From NCBI RefSeq assembly GCF_019396345.1, contig NZ_JAHKRM010000021.1:124001-188000 (forward strand): a stretch of DNA of 64,000 nt. Direction: 5' to 3'. How positions within the stretch are numbered: position 1 is the first letter of the stretch; each line of letters starts with the position of its first letter. A program made the position numbers and the translations under genes. The notes under the pieces were generated by a model. The model had not been told where the DNA came from. It made no database searches and worked only from the letters and a program-made list of their open reading frames with translations. This document shows, piece by piece, positions 43,955 to 53,143 of this stretch. Source of the DNA: Nonomuraea guangzhouensis (GTDB lineage Bacteria; Actinomycetota; Actinomycetes; Streptosporangiales; Streptosporangiaceae).

Positions 43955-44014
43955 CTTGGAAGTTACCTAAGACAGTCGAGAGTTGGTAGCTGCTTTTGGA
44001 AGTTTCCAAAAGCA
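43955..44014. promoter_or_regulatory. 24-bp palindrome and a second half-conserved copy in the divergent promoter
   Basis: TGCTTTTGGAA and its exact reverse complement flank GT at 43991-44014. A weaker copy, CTTGGAA-GT-TACCTAAG, is centred 40 bp upstream. Both share TTGGAAGTT-CC, and they sit between the divergent regulator genes. The strong copy ends 17 bp before the XRE start, so autorepression is likely. Confidence 0.7.
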
Positions 44015-44031
44015 GATTCCGTGGAGCCGCG

Positions 44032-44886
44032 ATGACAGCAGAGACAAGCCCGACAGTGCGCAGACGCCGCCTCGCGTCCGAACTGCGACGGTTGAGAAAT
44101 GAGCGTGGTATGTCCATGCAGGCGGTTGCCGATCATATGGAAATTACCACTGCATCCCTCAGCCGTATCGAGACGGGCCGACGAGGGATACGCCCTCGCG
44201 ATCTTCGATTCCTCCTCGATCTGTATGAGATTGTCGATCCAGAACGAGAGGCGCTCCTGGCCCTCAATCGGGAAGCACAGCAGAAAGGCTGGTGGAGGCA
44301 GTACGGAAACGTTCTGTCAGGCGAGTACGCCACCCTGATCGGGCTTGAGGCTGAAGCCGGCAGTGTGCAGAACTACGAGCAGAGCCTCGTGCCTGGGCTA
44401 CTGCAAACCGAAGCCTATACGCGAGTGATCACCGCCGCATTCCGGCCCGGCGACTCGCCGGATGAGATCGATCATCTCGTCGCGGTCAGGCTCAAACGCC
44501 AAGAACGCATCAACGACCGTGACTTCACCCTGTCCGCGATCGTGAGCGAGGCCGTTCTGTGCCAGCACATAGGTAGTGCCTCCGTCAGAGCCGAGCAACT
44601 CAAGCACCTGGCCGAAATGAATCAGAGAGCCAACGTCATGGTTCAGGTCCTGCCGTTCCGGGCTGGCGCACATGCCGCCCTGACCGGACCGTTCAGCATC
44701 TTGCGGTTCCCAGGCGCCAACAACATGGACATCGTGTACCTGGAGAACATGACCAGCGCCGTCTACCTGGAAGAAGCCCCAGAGGTAGGCACCTACGAAT
44801 CCGTGTTCGACTACCTGAAGGCCAGCGCACTGAGCCCAAACGATTCAGCATCTATGCTGATAGAAGTAACAGAACGCCTCGCATGA
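44032..44886 (+). CDS. XRE regulator with DUF5753 (Scr1) domain, WhiJ-like
   Basis: A 284-residue protein. The N-terminal helix-turn-helix (about residues 10-65: MSMQAVADHMEITTASLSRIETGRRGIRP) is followed by the DUF5753 effector domain (LEAEAGSVQNYEQSLVPGLLQTEAYTR to VYLEEAPEV). I use the ATG at 44032, with GGAG upstream, instead of an earlier TTG. Paralogues pair with a DUF397 protein and act in actinomycete development. The DUF397 gene overlaps its stop by four bases. Confidence 0.92.
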   Translation: MTAETSPTVRRRRLASELRRLRNERGMSMQAVADHMEITTASLSRIETGRRGIRPRDLRFLLDLYEIVDPEREALLALNREAQQKGWWRQYGNVLSGEYATLIGLEAEAGSVQNYEQSLVPGLLQTEAYTRVITAAFRPGDSPDEIDHLVAVRLKRQERINDRDFTLSAIVSEAVLCQHIGSASVRAEQLKHLAEMNQRANVMVQVLPFRAGAHAALTGPFSILRFPGANNMDIVYLENMTSAVYLEEAPEVGTYESVFDYLKASALSPNDSASMLIEVTERLA

Positions 44887-45134
44887 CGCAGTTACGGAAG
44901 GGGCGCGGGATGGAGCTCGTGGATACCGACTGGAAGAAGAGCCCCTACAGCGGCGGCAACGGCAACTGCGTTGAGCTGAGAAGACATAACGGGATGATCG
45001 AGGTCCGCGACTCCAAGGATCCCAACGGCCAGGTCCTGCACTTCACGGACTCAGAGATCCTGGCATTCCGTCATGGTCTCAGCGACGGTGCGTTCGATGA
45101 GATCGTTGGACCGCCCTCAGCGGCTAGCGACTGA
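44883..45134 (+). CDS. DUF397 domain protein
   Basis: An 83-residue protein with WKKSPYSGGNGNCVEL, VRDSKDPNGQVLHFT and EILAFRHGLSDGAFD, the standard DUF397 pattern. It starts at the ATG overlapping the XRE stop (ATGA), or at an in-frame ATG at 44910 that has GGAAGGGG upstream. It is the usual partner of DUF5753 regulators. Confidence 0.92.
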   Translation: MTQLRKGRGMELVDTDWKKSPYSGGNGNCVELRRHNGMIEVRDSKDPNGQVLHFTDSEILAFRHGLSDGAFDEIVGPPSAASD

Positions 45135-45468
45135 GGATAGTTGACGGCCACCACCGGGCTTCCCGTCCAGTCGGCTAAGAAGTCTTCGGGAACCCCCTCG
45201 GGCCGAGCATCGCAATGCGGACCTTCGGCCCGCTGGGTTCACCGTAGAACGGTTGGGGTGTTTCTCGGGCTCAGGGCAGGGCACTGCTCGGCGTCCACGT
45301 CGCCGACTCGGCCGCCTCGGGAGATGACGGCGGCCGGACAGCCCGTGCCGCACGTGCTATTCATGGAGCAGGCGCGGCAGGTGGGGTTGGTGCCCATGCG
45401 GACCGCGCACAAGTCAACTTATAGCGGGATAAACGTCCGCCTCCGTGCCCCGGCCTACCATGGGACCC
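45135..45468. other. Intergenic region with a possible Cys-rich small ORF
   Basis: No conventional gene. On the minus strand, 45397-45239 encodes a 52-residue peptide from ATG to TGA with four Cys in 14 residues (CRACSMNSTCGTGC) and one more later. It has no clear ribosome binding site and no maturation genes beside it. The opposite-strand frame shares the same third-codon bias, so bias does not decide. TTAT-AGCGGG-ATAA at 45417-45430 may be part of the tetR promoter. Confidence 0.35.
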
Positions 45469-46071
45469 ATGCCCCGCATCTCCGCCGCCACGATCGGTGA
45501 GCACCGAGCCCAGACGCGCGATCGCATCCTGCAGGCCGTCGCCCGCCTGTCGAGAGTGCAGGGGATCGACGCCATCTCGATGACGGACGTGGCGAACGAG
45601 GCCGTGATCACCCGGACCGTCCTCTACAACTACTATCCGGACAAGGCCGCCCTGCTGCTGGCCTTCACCGAGCGGGTCACCAGCTACTTCATCGAAGACT
45701 ACGAGCGGGAGTTGCCGGCCGGGGCGTCTCCCGCCGACCGGCTGCGCGTGTTCGTCCGGCTGCAGCTGACCGGTCTGCTGGCGCACCCGCATCCGGGAGC
45801 GGCCGATCTCGGCGCCGCGCTCGGTCCCGACGCCTACCAGCAGCTCGCCGAACACGTGGCGCCCATGCAGCGCATCCTCGTGGAGATCCTGGAGAGCGGG
45901 ATCGAATCAGCCGCTTTCCAGGTACTCGACGTCGAGGCGACGGCCCGCATGATCCTCGCAGTGATCGGCGCGGAGCGGGTGCCCCTGATCAGCGGCGCGG
46001 TCACCGTCGAGACGGCGGGGGAACTGGTGACGGGCTTCGTGCTGAGGGCCCTGGGCAACACCGCGCCGTGA
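45469..46071 (+). CDS. TetR-family transcriptional regulator
   Basis: A 200-residue regulator. The N-terminal helix-turn-helix (RDRILQAVARLSRVQGIDAISMTDVANEAVITRTVLYNYYPDK) is typical TetR, with a helical ligand-binding C-terminal domain. I start at the ATG at 45469 (MPRISA). It reads toward the DHA2 exporter gene 660 bp downstream and may control it; a decayed gene lies between them. Confidence 0.9.
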   Translation: MPRISAATIGEHRAQTRDRILQAVARLSRVQGIDAISMTDVANEAVITRTVLYNYYPDKAALLLAFTERVTSYFIEDYERELPAGASPADRLRVFVRLQLTGLLAHPHPGAADLGAALGPDAYQQLAEHVAPMQRILVEILESGIESAAFQVLDVEATARMILAVIGAERVPLISGAVTVETAGELVTGFVLRALGNTAP

Positions 46072-46274
46072 ATTGTCGGTCGCCAGGCCGGCCCGTACGT
46101 CGGCCCAGGCGACCACGTACTGCTCGGGCAGCCGCCGACGCTCCAGAGCGGCGGCGAACAGCCCGATCCCGCAGCCGCTCCCCAGAAGCGATTCCCGACA
46201 ACAAAGGTCAGCACGCTCCCTCCGCAACCGCGATGGAGCGCCAGTCGTCGAAGGCGGCGCAGCGCGGCACCCGA
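46072..46274. other. Intergenic region downstream of tetR
   Basis: No gene seen. It is GC-rich and contains the end of the possible minus-strand pseudogene's surroundings. Confidence 0.4.
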
Positions 46275-46690
46275 TCAGCGCGGACAGCAGGTCAGCGCGG
46301 ACACCCGGTCAGCGGCCCCAGCCAGCAACTCGACCGCCATCTCTGCCGAGTTCAAGGCCGCAGGCGGCAGTAGCCCGGCCCTCACTGGCGGCCCGCCCTC
46401 GCCGGGGACCGGTGTCCAGTCGCCGTCTGTGGGCACCAGCCCGGCGGCACGGAGCCTGGTGCCGGGGCCGAGCACACGATCGCGCGGATGCGCGGGCCGT
46501 CGGCCCGGCTCAGCAGGTTGTCGAGGTCTTCCTTGGGTGAGGGCGTGGTCGAGTCCCCGTAAGGCGAACATTCCGGTGATGCGCGAGGCGGCGCCGGCGG
46601 GCAGTTCCCGCGCGGCCTCCCGATCGCAGACCGGTAAGTCGTAAAAGGACGGGAGATGTTCGTAGAACGACAACATGGCCCCACTTGCCG
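46275..46690 (-). pseudogene. Possible frameshifted gene between tetR and exporter
   Basis: Protein-like segments alternate between two frames: GMFALRGLDHAL, then KEDLDNLLSRADGPRIRAIV in the second frame, then LRAAGLVPTDGDWTPVPGE and NSAEMAVELLAGAADRV back in the first. Joining them gives a plausible 130-residue protein, which suggests two frameshifts. I do not recognise the family. A chance pattern in GC-rich DNA remains possible. Confidence 0.35.
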
Positions 46691-46734
46691 GGGGGAGCCC
46701 AAATGCACCAGAAAGCGGTGACAAGATTGACTCC

Positions 46735-48135
46735 ATGGACGACGATCACGTAGCGCTGAAATCCGCCCGTGGGCGCTGGATCCTGGCGGCGACCGTGCTC
46801 GGTTCCGGCCTGGCCATGCTCGACAGCACCGTGGTGAACGTCGCGCTGCCCTTTCTCGGCAAGGACCTCGACGCCGACATGGCCGGGCTGCAGTGGACGA
46901 TCAACGCGTACACGCTCACCCTGGCCGGGCTGATCCTGCTGGGCGGCTCGCTCGGCGACCGCTACGGCAGGCGCAAGGTGTTCCTGATCGGCACGGTCTG
47001 GTTCGCGCTGGCCTCGGCGCTGTGCGGGCTCTCGCCGAACATCGAGTTCCTGGTGGCCGCCCGCGGACTGCAGGGCGTCGGCGGCGCGCTGCTCACCCCG
47101 GGGGCGCTGGCGATCATCCAGGCGTCGTTCGTCAGGGACGACCGGCCGCGCGCGGTCGGCGCCTGGTCCGGGCTGGGCGGGGTGGCCGCCGCGCTCGGCC
47201 CGCTGCTGGGTGGCACGGTGGTGCAGACGGCGGGCTGGCGGTGGGCGTTCCTGATCAACCTGCCGTTCGCGGCGATCGTCGTGCTGGTAACGCTGCGGCA
47301 TGTGCCCGAGAGCAGGGACGAGCAGGCCGCGGGGAAATTCGACGTGCTGGGCGCGGTGCTGGCGGCGCTGGCCCTGGCCTTCCTCACCTACGGCCTGATC
47401 GAGAGGGGGGCGACGATACCGCTGGTCGTGGGGATGGTGCTGGGCGTGGCGTTCGTGGTGCTGGAGAAGCGCAGGTCCCCCGACGCGCTGGTGCCCGTGA
47501 GCATCTTCCGGGATGGGGTGTTCACGGCCGTGAACGTGGTGACGCTGTTCGTGTACGCGGCGATGGGCGTGGTGTTCTTCCTGCTCGTCGTGCAGTTGCA
47601 GGTGGTGTCGAAGTTCCCGCCGACCGCGGCCGGGCTGTCGGTGCTGCCGGTGACGATCCTGATGCTGCTGCTGTCGGCGCGCGCCGGCGAGGTGGCCAAG
47701 CGGTACGGCCCGCGCTGGCCGATGACGATCGGCATCCTGGTGGCCGGGCTCGGGTTCGTGTGGATGAGCACGATCAGCTTCGGCGCCTCGTACGCGCTGC
47801 AGGTCATTCCCGCGGTGACGGTGTTCGGGCTCGGCTTGACGGCGGTGGTGGCGCCGCTGACCGCGACCGTGCTGGCCACCGTGAGCGAGCGCTACGCCGG
47901 TACGGCCAGCGGTGTCAACAACGCGGTGGCCCGCACCGGCGGCCTGCTGGCGGTGGCCGCGGTGCCGCCCCTGGTCGGCCTGGTCGGCGACGCCTTCAAG
48001 AACCCACCCGTCTTCAACGCGGGCTTCCACACCGCGATGCTGATCAGCGCCGCGCTGATGGGCGTCTCCGCGCTGATCACCTGCCTGACGATCAGGAGGA
48101 ACGTCCTGGCCCCTGAGGAGCAGCTCAGAACGTGA
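46735..48135 (+). CDS. MFS drug exporter, DHA2 (EmrB/QacA) type
   Basis: A 466-residue protein with 14 predicted membrane segments. LDSTVVNVALPFLG (motif D1), LGDRYGRRKVFLIG (motif A) and GVGGALLTPGALAII mark the DHA2 family. It exports small molecules using the proton gradient. The ATG at 46735 has only a weak ribosome binding site. It ends 11 bp inside the convergent P450 gene. Confidence 0.9.
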   Translation: MDDDHVALKSARGRWILAATVLGSGLAMLDSTVVNVALPFLGKDLDADMAGLQWTINAYTLTLAGLILLGGSLGDRYGRRKVFLIGTVWFALASALCGLSPNIEFLVAARGLQGVGGALLTPGALAIIQASFVRDDRPRAVGAWSGLGGVAAALGPLLGGTVVQTAGWRWAFLINLPFAAIVVLVTLRHVPESRDEQAAGKFDVLGAVLAALALAFLTYGLIERGATIPLVVGMVLGVAFVVLEKRRSPDALVPVSIFRDGVFTAVNVVTLFVYAAMGVVFFLLVVQLQVVSKFPPTAAGLSVLPVTILMLLLSARAGEVAKRYGPRWPMTIGILVAGLGFVWMSTISFGASYALQVIPAVTVFGLGLTAVVAPLTATVLATVSERYAGTASGVNNAVARTGGLLAVAAVPPLVGLVGDAFKNPPVFNAGFHTAMLISAALMGVSALITCLTIRRNVLAPEEQLRT

Positions 48136-49354
48136 ACCCCTGGCTGCGGACGCTGTTGTCGAAGTTGGACAGCAGCAAGTCTGGCTCGCCGACCGCGCGG
48201 ATCTCCGGCAACCTGGTCAGCAGCACCCGGAACATCGTCCGCATCTCCTGCCTGGCCAGGTTGGCGCCAAGGCAGAAGTGCGGCCCCGGCCCGCCGAAGC
48301 CGACGTGCGGCTTGGTCTCACGGGTGATGTCGAAGCTGTCGGGGTCGGGGAAGACCGTCTCGTCGCGGTTGGCCGAGCCGTAGAAGAGGACCACCTTGTC
48401 GCCCTTCTTCAGCTCCAGGCCGCGCAGGGAGTAGTCCTGGGTCAGCGTGCGCCGGAACTGCATGATCGGCGACACGTGGCGGACCATCTCCTCGATCGCG
48501 TTGCCGATGCGGCCGTCGAAGTCCGCCATCAGCAGCTCGCGCTGCGCGGGGTTGTCGGTGAGCAGCTTGATGCCGTGGGCCATGGTGTTGCGGGCGGTCT
48601 CGTTACCCGCCACCAGGAGCAGGGCGAAGAAGGAGCCGAGCTCGCGGTCAGTGAGCTTCTCGCCGTCGGGGTTGGCGGTGACCAGCAGGGACACCAGGTC
48701 GCCCTGCGGCTCGGCGGCCCGCTCGTGCCCCAGCTTGATCACCATGCGCTGGAGGGCGAGCAGGGCCAGCATGTTCTGGCCGGCGAGCTGCACGCTGCGG
48801 ACCAGGCTGGGGCGTACGCCGGTGTAGGCGGTGGAGACGTCGACGTGTTCGTGGACCTTGGCCCGCAGGTCGTCGGGGATGCCCATCATGTCGCAGATGA
48901 CGTGAATGGGGAGCCGGGCCGCGACCTGCCGGACGAAGTCACTCGGGCCCTGCTCGACGACGTCGTCGACGATCCGCTGACAGGCGGCCTCGATGTCGTC
49001 CTGCAGGCCGGAGAGCATGCGCGGGCTGAACGAGCGGGTGACGATGCGGCGCAGCCGGGCATGACGCGGGTCGTCCATGTTGACCATCGACTCGCCGAAC
49101 ACCTGCTTGACCCAGCCGGGCGGCTCCGGATTGGTGACGGCCGGCTCGCTGGAGAAGACCTTGGCGTCGCGGCTGGCCTCGACCACGTCCGCGTGCCGGA
49201 CCAGGGCGTAGAAGCCGCTTCCCGACCGGAGGAACGGCACCTTCTTCTCCGGGAAGAACACCGGATGCTCCAGTTGCCGGAGCCTGGCGAACGCCTCGTG
49301 CCGCTCCTTGAGGGGCCGGCGCCAGAAAGCCAGATCCGCGAGGTCGATGTCCAC
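48125..49354 (-). CDS. Cytochrome P450, CYP124/125-like
   Basis: A 409-residue soluble P450. AGNETARNT is the I-helix oxygen-binding motif. EEMVRHVSPIMQFRRT contains the E-x-x-R-like K-helix area, and FGGPGPHFCLGANLAR carries the heme-ligating Cys. The ETKPHVGFG and MVNMDDPRHARLRR segments resemble mycobacterial-type CYP124/125/142 enzymes that hydroxylate fatty or sterol side chains. The GTG start at 49354 is chosen because the upstream extension is repeat-like antisense of the FG-GAP gene. Its redox partner is not nearby. Confidence 0.88.
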   Translation of the reverse strand: MDIDLADLAFWRRPLKERHEAFARLRQLEHPVFFPEKKVPFLRSGSGFYALVRHADVVEASRDAKVFSSEPAVTNPEPPGWVKQVFGESMVNMDDPRHARLRRIVTRSFSPRMLSGLQDDIEAACQRIVDDVVEQGPSDFVRQVAARLPIHVICDMMGIPDDLRAKVHEHVDVSTAYTGVRPSLVRSVQLAGQNMLALLALQRMVIKLGHERAAEPQGDLVSLLVTANPDGEKLTDRELGSFFALLLVAGNETARNTMAHGIKLLTDNPAQRELLMADFDGRIGNAIEEMVRHVSPIMQFRRTLTQDYSLRGLELKKGDKVVLFYGSANRDETVFPDPDSFDITRETKPHVGFGGPGPHFCLGANLARQEMRTMFRVLLTRLPEIRAVGEPDLLLSNFDNSVRSQGFTF

Positions 49355-49421
49355 CCGCCTATCCTGGCACGTTCCCGTGGCGTTAAGACCTGGTTCGGGC
49401 GGGGCGGACATACCTACCTGT

Positions 49422-50822
49422 ATGAACGCTCTGCTGGCCGCCTGCCTGGTTCTCCCCCTCGTTTCGGGTACGACCCACGCCGCGGCTCCGTCATGCGGCG
49501 GATCCCCTTCCGACTTCGACGGCGACGGCCGTCCCGATCTGGCGGTGGCCGCCCCGTACGACAACCGGCGGGCCGGTTCTGTGACGGTCGTGTACGGCAA
49601 CGGCCAGAAGGTGAAGCTGACCCAGGAGGGCGCCGAGCCGGGCGACTCGTTCGGCTCCGCGCTCGCGGTCGGTGACTTCGACGGTGACCGGTGCGCCGAC
49701 CTGGCGGTGGGCGTGTCGGAGGAGTTCGCGGGCGAGCGCGTGCCGGGGGCCGACGGCAACGGCGTCGTCGAGCTGTTCCACGGCTCGCCCGCGGGCCTGC
49801 GGCCGGGCAAGGAACTGGCGCCGGCCAAGCCGTCGAGCGACCGGTTCGGGGCGTCGCTGGCGGCCGGCGACCTCGACGGCGACGGGCGCGACGAGCTCGT
49901 GGTGGGCGCCCCTGGCCACCGTACGGGCGGCGGCGTCACGATCTACTGGATGAAGGGCCGCAAGCCGTACCAGATCACGCAGAAGACTCCGTGGATCCGG
50001 GAGGCGGCGAACGTGACGGACCAGTGGGGCGCGGCGCTGGCGACCGGCGACTTCGACGGCGACGGGCGCGACGAGCTGGCCGTGGGCGCGCCCGCCGACA
50101 GCGTCACCCAGGACGGCCAGGGCTCGGTCACCGTCATCGACGTACGGGGCAAGCGGGCCCGGCTCCTGACGCAGAGCAGCTCCGGGATCAAGGGCGCCGC
50201 GGAGAAGTGGGACGCGTTCGGGGCATCGCTCACGACCGGCGACTTCGACGCCGACGGGCACTCCGATCTGGTCGTCGGCGTACCCGGCGAGGGGCTGAGC
50301 GCCAACCAGCGGGCGATGGACTACGGCGACGGAGCCATACACGTGCTGTACGGGAACGGGAGCGGGCTGCTGCGCGGCGCGCGCTCGGAGATGTGGACGC
50401 AGCGGCTGCTCAAGGGCGAGCCGCGCTACTACGACAGGTTCGGCGCCGCGCTGGCGGCCGGGGACTTCAACGGGGACGGCGACGACGAGCTGGCCGTCGG
50501 CGTACCCGGCGAGAAGGGGGTCCAGGTGCTGGCCGGAGCCAGGAAAGGCGGGCTGACCAAGGACGGCAACCTGCTGATCAAGGGCAAGGGGCGGGACTTC
50601 GGCGCGTCACTGGCCGCGCTGCCCGCGCTCGGCGGGCGCTACCGGTCGCTCACCATGGAGCGTCCGCTGTATGGGCTGGTGGTGGCGGCGCCGGACCAGG
50701 GCAAGGTGCTGTACGTGCCGGGCTCGCGCCAGCCGGGCACCCGTCCCGGGCTGCGACCGGGGAAGGTCCGCGAGCTGAGCAGCGGCCCCGGCCTGTACGG
50801 CTACGCCTTCGGCCGAGGCTGA
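49422..50822 (+). CDS. Secreted FG-GAP (integrin alpha-like) repeat protein
   Basis: A 466-residue exported protein: signal peptide about residues 1-21 (MNALLAACLVLPLVSGTTHA), then about six to seven beta-propeller blades. Six calcium-binding loops of the form DFDGDGRPDL / DLDGDGRDEL / DFNGDGDDEL are followed by AVGAP or VVGVP. Such proteins are extracellular and calcium-stabilised; some carry esterase or binding roles, but no catalytic motif is evident. It is divergent from the P450 gene. Confidence 0.88.
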   Translation: MNALLAACLVLPLVSGTTHAAAPSCGGSPSDFDGDGRPDLAVAAPYDNRRAGSVTVVYGNGQKVKLTQEGAEPGDSFGSALAVGDFDGDRCADLAVGVSEEFAGERVPGADGNGVVELFHGSPAGLRPGKELAPAKPSSDRFGASLAAGDLDGDGRDELVVGAPGHRTGGGVTIYWMKGRKPYQITQKTPWIREAANVTDQWGAALATGDFDGDGRDELAVGAPADSVTQDGQGSVTVIDVRGKRARLLTQSSSGIKGAAEKWDAFGASLTTGDFDADGHSDLVVGVPGEGLSANQRAMDYGDGAIHVLYGNGSGLLRGARSEMWTQRLLKGEPRYYDRFGAALAAGDFNGDGDDELAVGVPGEKGVQVLAGARKGGLTKDGNLLIKGKGRDFGASLAALPALGGRYRSLTMERPLYGLVVAAPDQGKVLYVPGSRQPGTRPGLRPGKVRELSSGPGLYGYAFGRG

Positions 50823-50866
50823 GCGACCGACCGGCCCGCCGACCCACCAACCGGCCCGCCGGCCCG

Positions 50867-50930
50867 CCGACCCACCGACCCACCGACCCACCGACCCACC
50901 GACCCACCGACCCACCGACCCACCGACCGA
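50867..50930. repeat. 8-bp tandem repeat between convergent genes
   Basis: CCGACCCA is repeated seven times without change (50867-50922), then once with a change. It lies between the FG-GAP gene stop and the convergent histidine kinase stop. A looser GGCCCGCCGACCC pattern precedes it. Confidence 0.9.
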
Positions 50931-50932
50931 GG

Positions 50933-52432
50933 CTACGCGTTCGGCTGCAGAGACCCCTTCACCCGAGGTGGCGCGACCTGGGACGGAGCCAGCGGGAGCG
51001 TGACACGGAAGGTGGCGCCCTTGCCCGGCATGCTCGACGCGGAGACGCTGCCCCCGTGCGCCTCGACGAGCGTGGCCGCGATCGACAGCCCCAGCCCGGC
51101 ACCACCGGTGCTACGCGCCGGATCGGCCCGGTAGAACCGCTCGAACACCCGCTCGGCCACCTCCGGCGAGAACCCGGGCCCCTCGTCGCTCACCTCGACG
51201 ACGGCCTGCCCGTCACGCGCCCCCACCCCGACGGTGAAGGCCGTGCCCGGCGGGGTGTGTGAGAGCGCGTTGCCCACCAGGTTCCCCAGCACCTGCCCGA
51301 GCCGCGGCTCGTCACCGGTCACGAGCACCGGCCCCTCGCTCTCGTACAGCATGACCAGCTCGATCTTCCGGTCGGGCGCGAGCGTCTGGGCGTCGATCAC
51401 GGCGGTGGCGGCGACGCTGAGGACGTCGACGGGCCGTGCGTCGAGCTCGCGGCGCTGGTCGAGTCTGGCCAGCAGCAGCATGTCCTCGACCAGCAGGCCC
51501 ATCCGCGCGGCCTGCCCCTCGATCCGGCTCAGCAGCCGGGTCGCCTCCGTCAGATCCTTGTCCGCCCCGAGCCGGAACAGCTCGGCGAACCCCCTGATCG
51601 AGGTGAGCGGGGTCCGCAGCTCGTGCGAGGCGTCGGCCATGAACCGGCGCGTCAGCTCCTCCGAGCGCCGCGCCGCCCTGGCCGACTCGCGCGCCGACTC
51701 GGCCGCCGACTCGCGCTCCCGCACGGCCACCTCGATCCGGCCGAGCATGCCGTTCAGGGCCCGGCCGAGCTTGCCGACCTCGGTGGTGCCCGCCCAGAGT
51801 GGCACCCGACGTGACAGATCGCCGTCCGCGATGTGGCGGGCGGTCCGCTCGATCTCCCCCAAGGGTCGCAGGCTCCGCCGTACGAGCCAGTAACAGGCGA
51901 AACCGAGCACCACAAGCGTCCCGCCGCCCCCGACCGCCACGATCAGCAGCAGCTGGGAGACCGTGTCGTCCAGGTCGCCCAGGCTGATCGCGATGATCCT
52001 GCTGTCGCCGTCGCGGCCCGGCATGGCGACGGCCCGCCAGGACGGGCCGTCGGCGGCCTGCGACTCGACGGTGAAGGGCTGTCCGGCTATGCGGGCGACG
52101 TCGGCGGTGGTGAGCCTGGGCAGCTTCGGGGTGTGCGTCTCGGTCGACTCGGTCATGGTCCTGATCTTGGCGCCGGTCGGGTCGACGAGCACCGAGTGGA
52201 ACAGACCGTAGAAACGCTGCGGCTGCGGGCGCGGCTGCGGATCTGGAGGCGGCGGAGCGCCGCGCCACGGCGTGCTGGCGGCACGTAGCTGCTGGTCGAC
52301 GCGCTCGACGAGATAACCACGCAGCAGCCGTACGGCGAACAGCCCGGTCAGCGTGATGGCCAGCGTGACCATCAGCAGGGTGGCCGAGACGAGACGCAGC
52401 CAGAGCGGCGTCCGCGCGAGATACCTCCTCAT
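50933..52432 (-). CDS. Sensor histidine kinase with HAMP domain
   Basis: A 499-residue OmpR-family kinase. It has an N-terminal membrane helix (about 14-36), an extracytoplasmic sensor region to about 150, a second helix (LLLIVAVGGGGTLVVLGFACYWLV), HAMP (LGEIERTARHIADGDLSRRV), HisKA with FMADASHELRTPLTSIRG, and HATPase (NLVGNALSHTP, DEGPGFSPE, GAGLGLSIA). It is the last gene of the transporter/two-component operon, 18 bp after its regulator. Confidence 0.93.
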   Translation of the reverse strand: MRRYLARTPLWLRLVSATLLMVTLAITLTGLFAVRLLRGYLVERVDQQLRAASTPWRGAPPPPDPQPRPQPQRFYGLFHSVLVDPTGAKIRTMTESTETHTPKLPRLTTADVARIAGQPFTVESQAADGPSWRAVAMPGRDGDSRIIAISLGDLDDTVSQLLLIVAVGGGGTLVVLGFACYWLVRRSLRPLGEIERTARHIADGDLSRRVPLWAGTTEVGKLGRALNGMLGRIEVAVRERESAAESARESARAARRSEELTRRFMADASHELRTPLTSIRGFAELFRLGADKDLTEATRLLSRIEGQAARMGLLVEDMLLLARLDQRRELDARPVDVLSVAATAVIDAQTLAPDRKIELVMLYESEGPVLVTGDEPRLGQVLGNLVGNALSHTPPGTAFTVGVGARDGQAVVEVSDEGPGFSPEVAERVFERFYRADPARSTGGAGLGLSIAATLVEAHGGSVSASSMPGKGATFRVTLPLAPSQVAPPRVKGSLQPNA

Positions 52433-52450
52433 GTCATTTCCCGGCCGGGC

Positions 52451-53143
52451 TCAATCCTTGGGCGGGCGCAGGATGTAGCCGACGCCGCGCAGCGTGTGCA
52501 GGTATCTCCGCTCGCCGGTGTCGATCTTGCGGCGCAGGTAGGAGACGTACGACTCGACCAGCCCGACGTCGGTGCGCCAGTCGCCGTTCCAGACGTGGTC
52601 GAGGATCTGCGTCTTGGACAGCACCCGTCCCGCGTTGAGCATGAAGTACAGCAGCAGCCGGTATTCGGTGGGCGACAGCCGCACCTGGACGCCGTCGCGC
52701 CACACCTCGTGCGTCTCCTCGTCCAGCTCCAGGTCGGCGATCCGCAGCCGGTTCGGTGGCGGCGTGCCGCGCCTGGTCCTGCGCAGCACCGCCCGGATCC
52801 GGGCGATGACCTCCTCCAGGCTGAACGGCTTGGTCACGTAGTCCTCGCCGAGCCCGAGCCCGGCGATCCGGTCCTCCGGCGTGTCCTTGGCGGTCACGAA
52901 CAGCACCGGGACCCGGCGGCCACGCGAGCGCAGCCGGCCGGCGACCGCCAGGCCGTCGAGGTCGGGCAGCATCACGTCGAGCATGACCAGGTCGGGCGTG
53001 CTCTGCTCGGCCACCCGCAGGGCCTCCTTGCCGTCGGCCGCCGTGAGCACCTCGAACCCGGCCATCCGCAGGCTGGCGGAGAACAGCTCCCTGATGTTGG
53101 GCTCGTCATCCACCACCAGCAGCCTGGCCTCCGGCTCGGTCAT
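52451..53143 (-). CDS. OmpR/PhoB-type response regulator
   Basis: A 230-residue regulator. The receiver has D12/D13, phospho-acceptor D56 (VMLDVMLP) and FVTAKD. The C-terminal winged helix ends GERRYLHTLRGVGYIL. The ATG at 53143 is preceded by GGGGGGAGG and overlaps the previous stop by four bases. It is expected to control the MacAB-like genes with which it is co-transcribed. Confidence 0.94.
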   Translation of the reverse strand: MTEPEARLLVVDDEPNIRELFSASLRMAGFEVLTAADGKEALRVAEQSTPDLVMLDVMLPDLDGLAVAGRLRSRGRRVPVLFVTAKDTPEDRIAGLGLGEDYVTKPFSLEEVIARIRAVLRRTRRGTPPPNRLRIADLELDEETHEVWRDGVQVRLSPTEYRLLLYFMLNAGRVLSKTQILDHVWNGDWRTDVGLVESYVSYLRRKIDTGERRYLHTLRGVGYILRPPKD

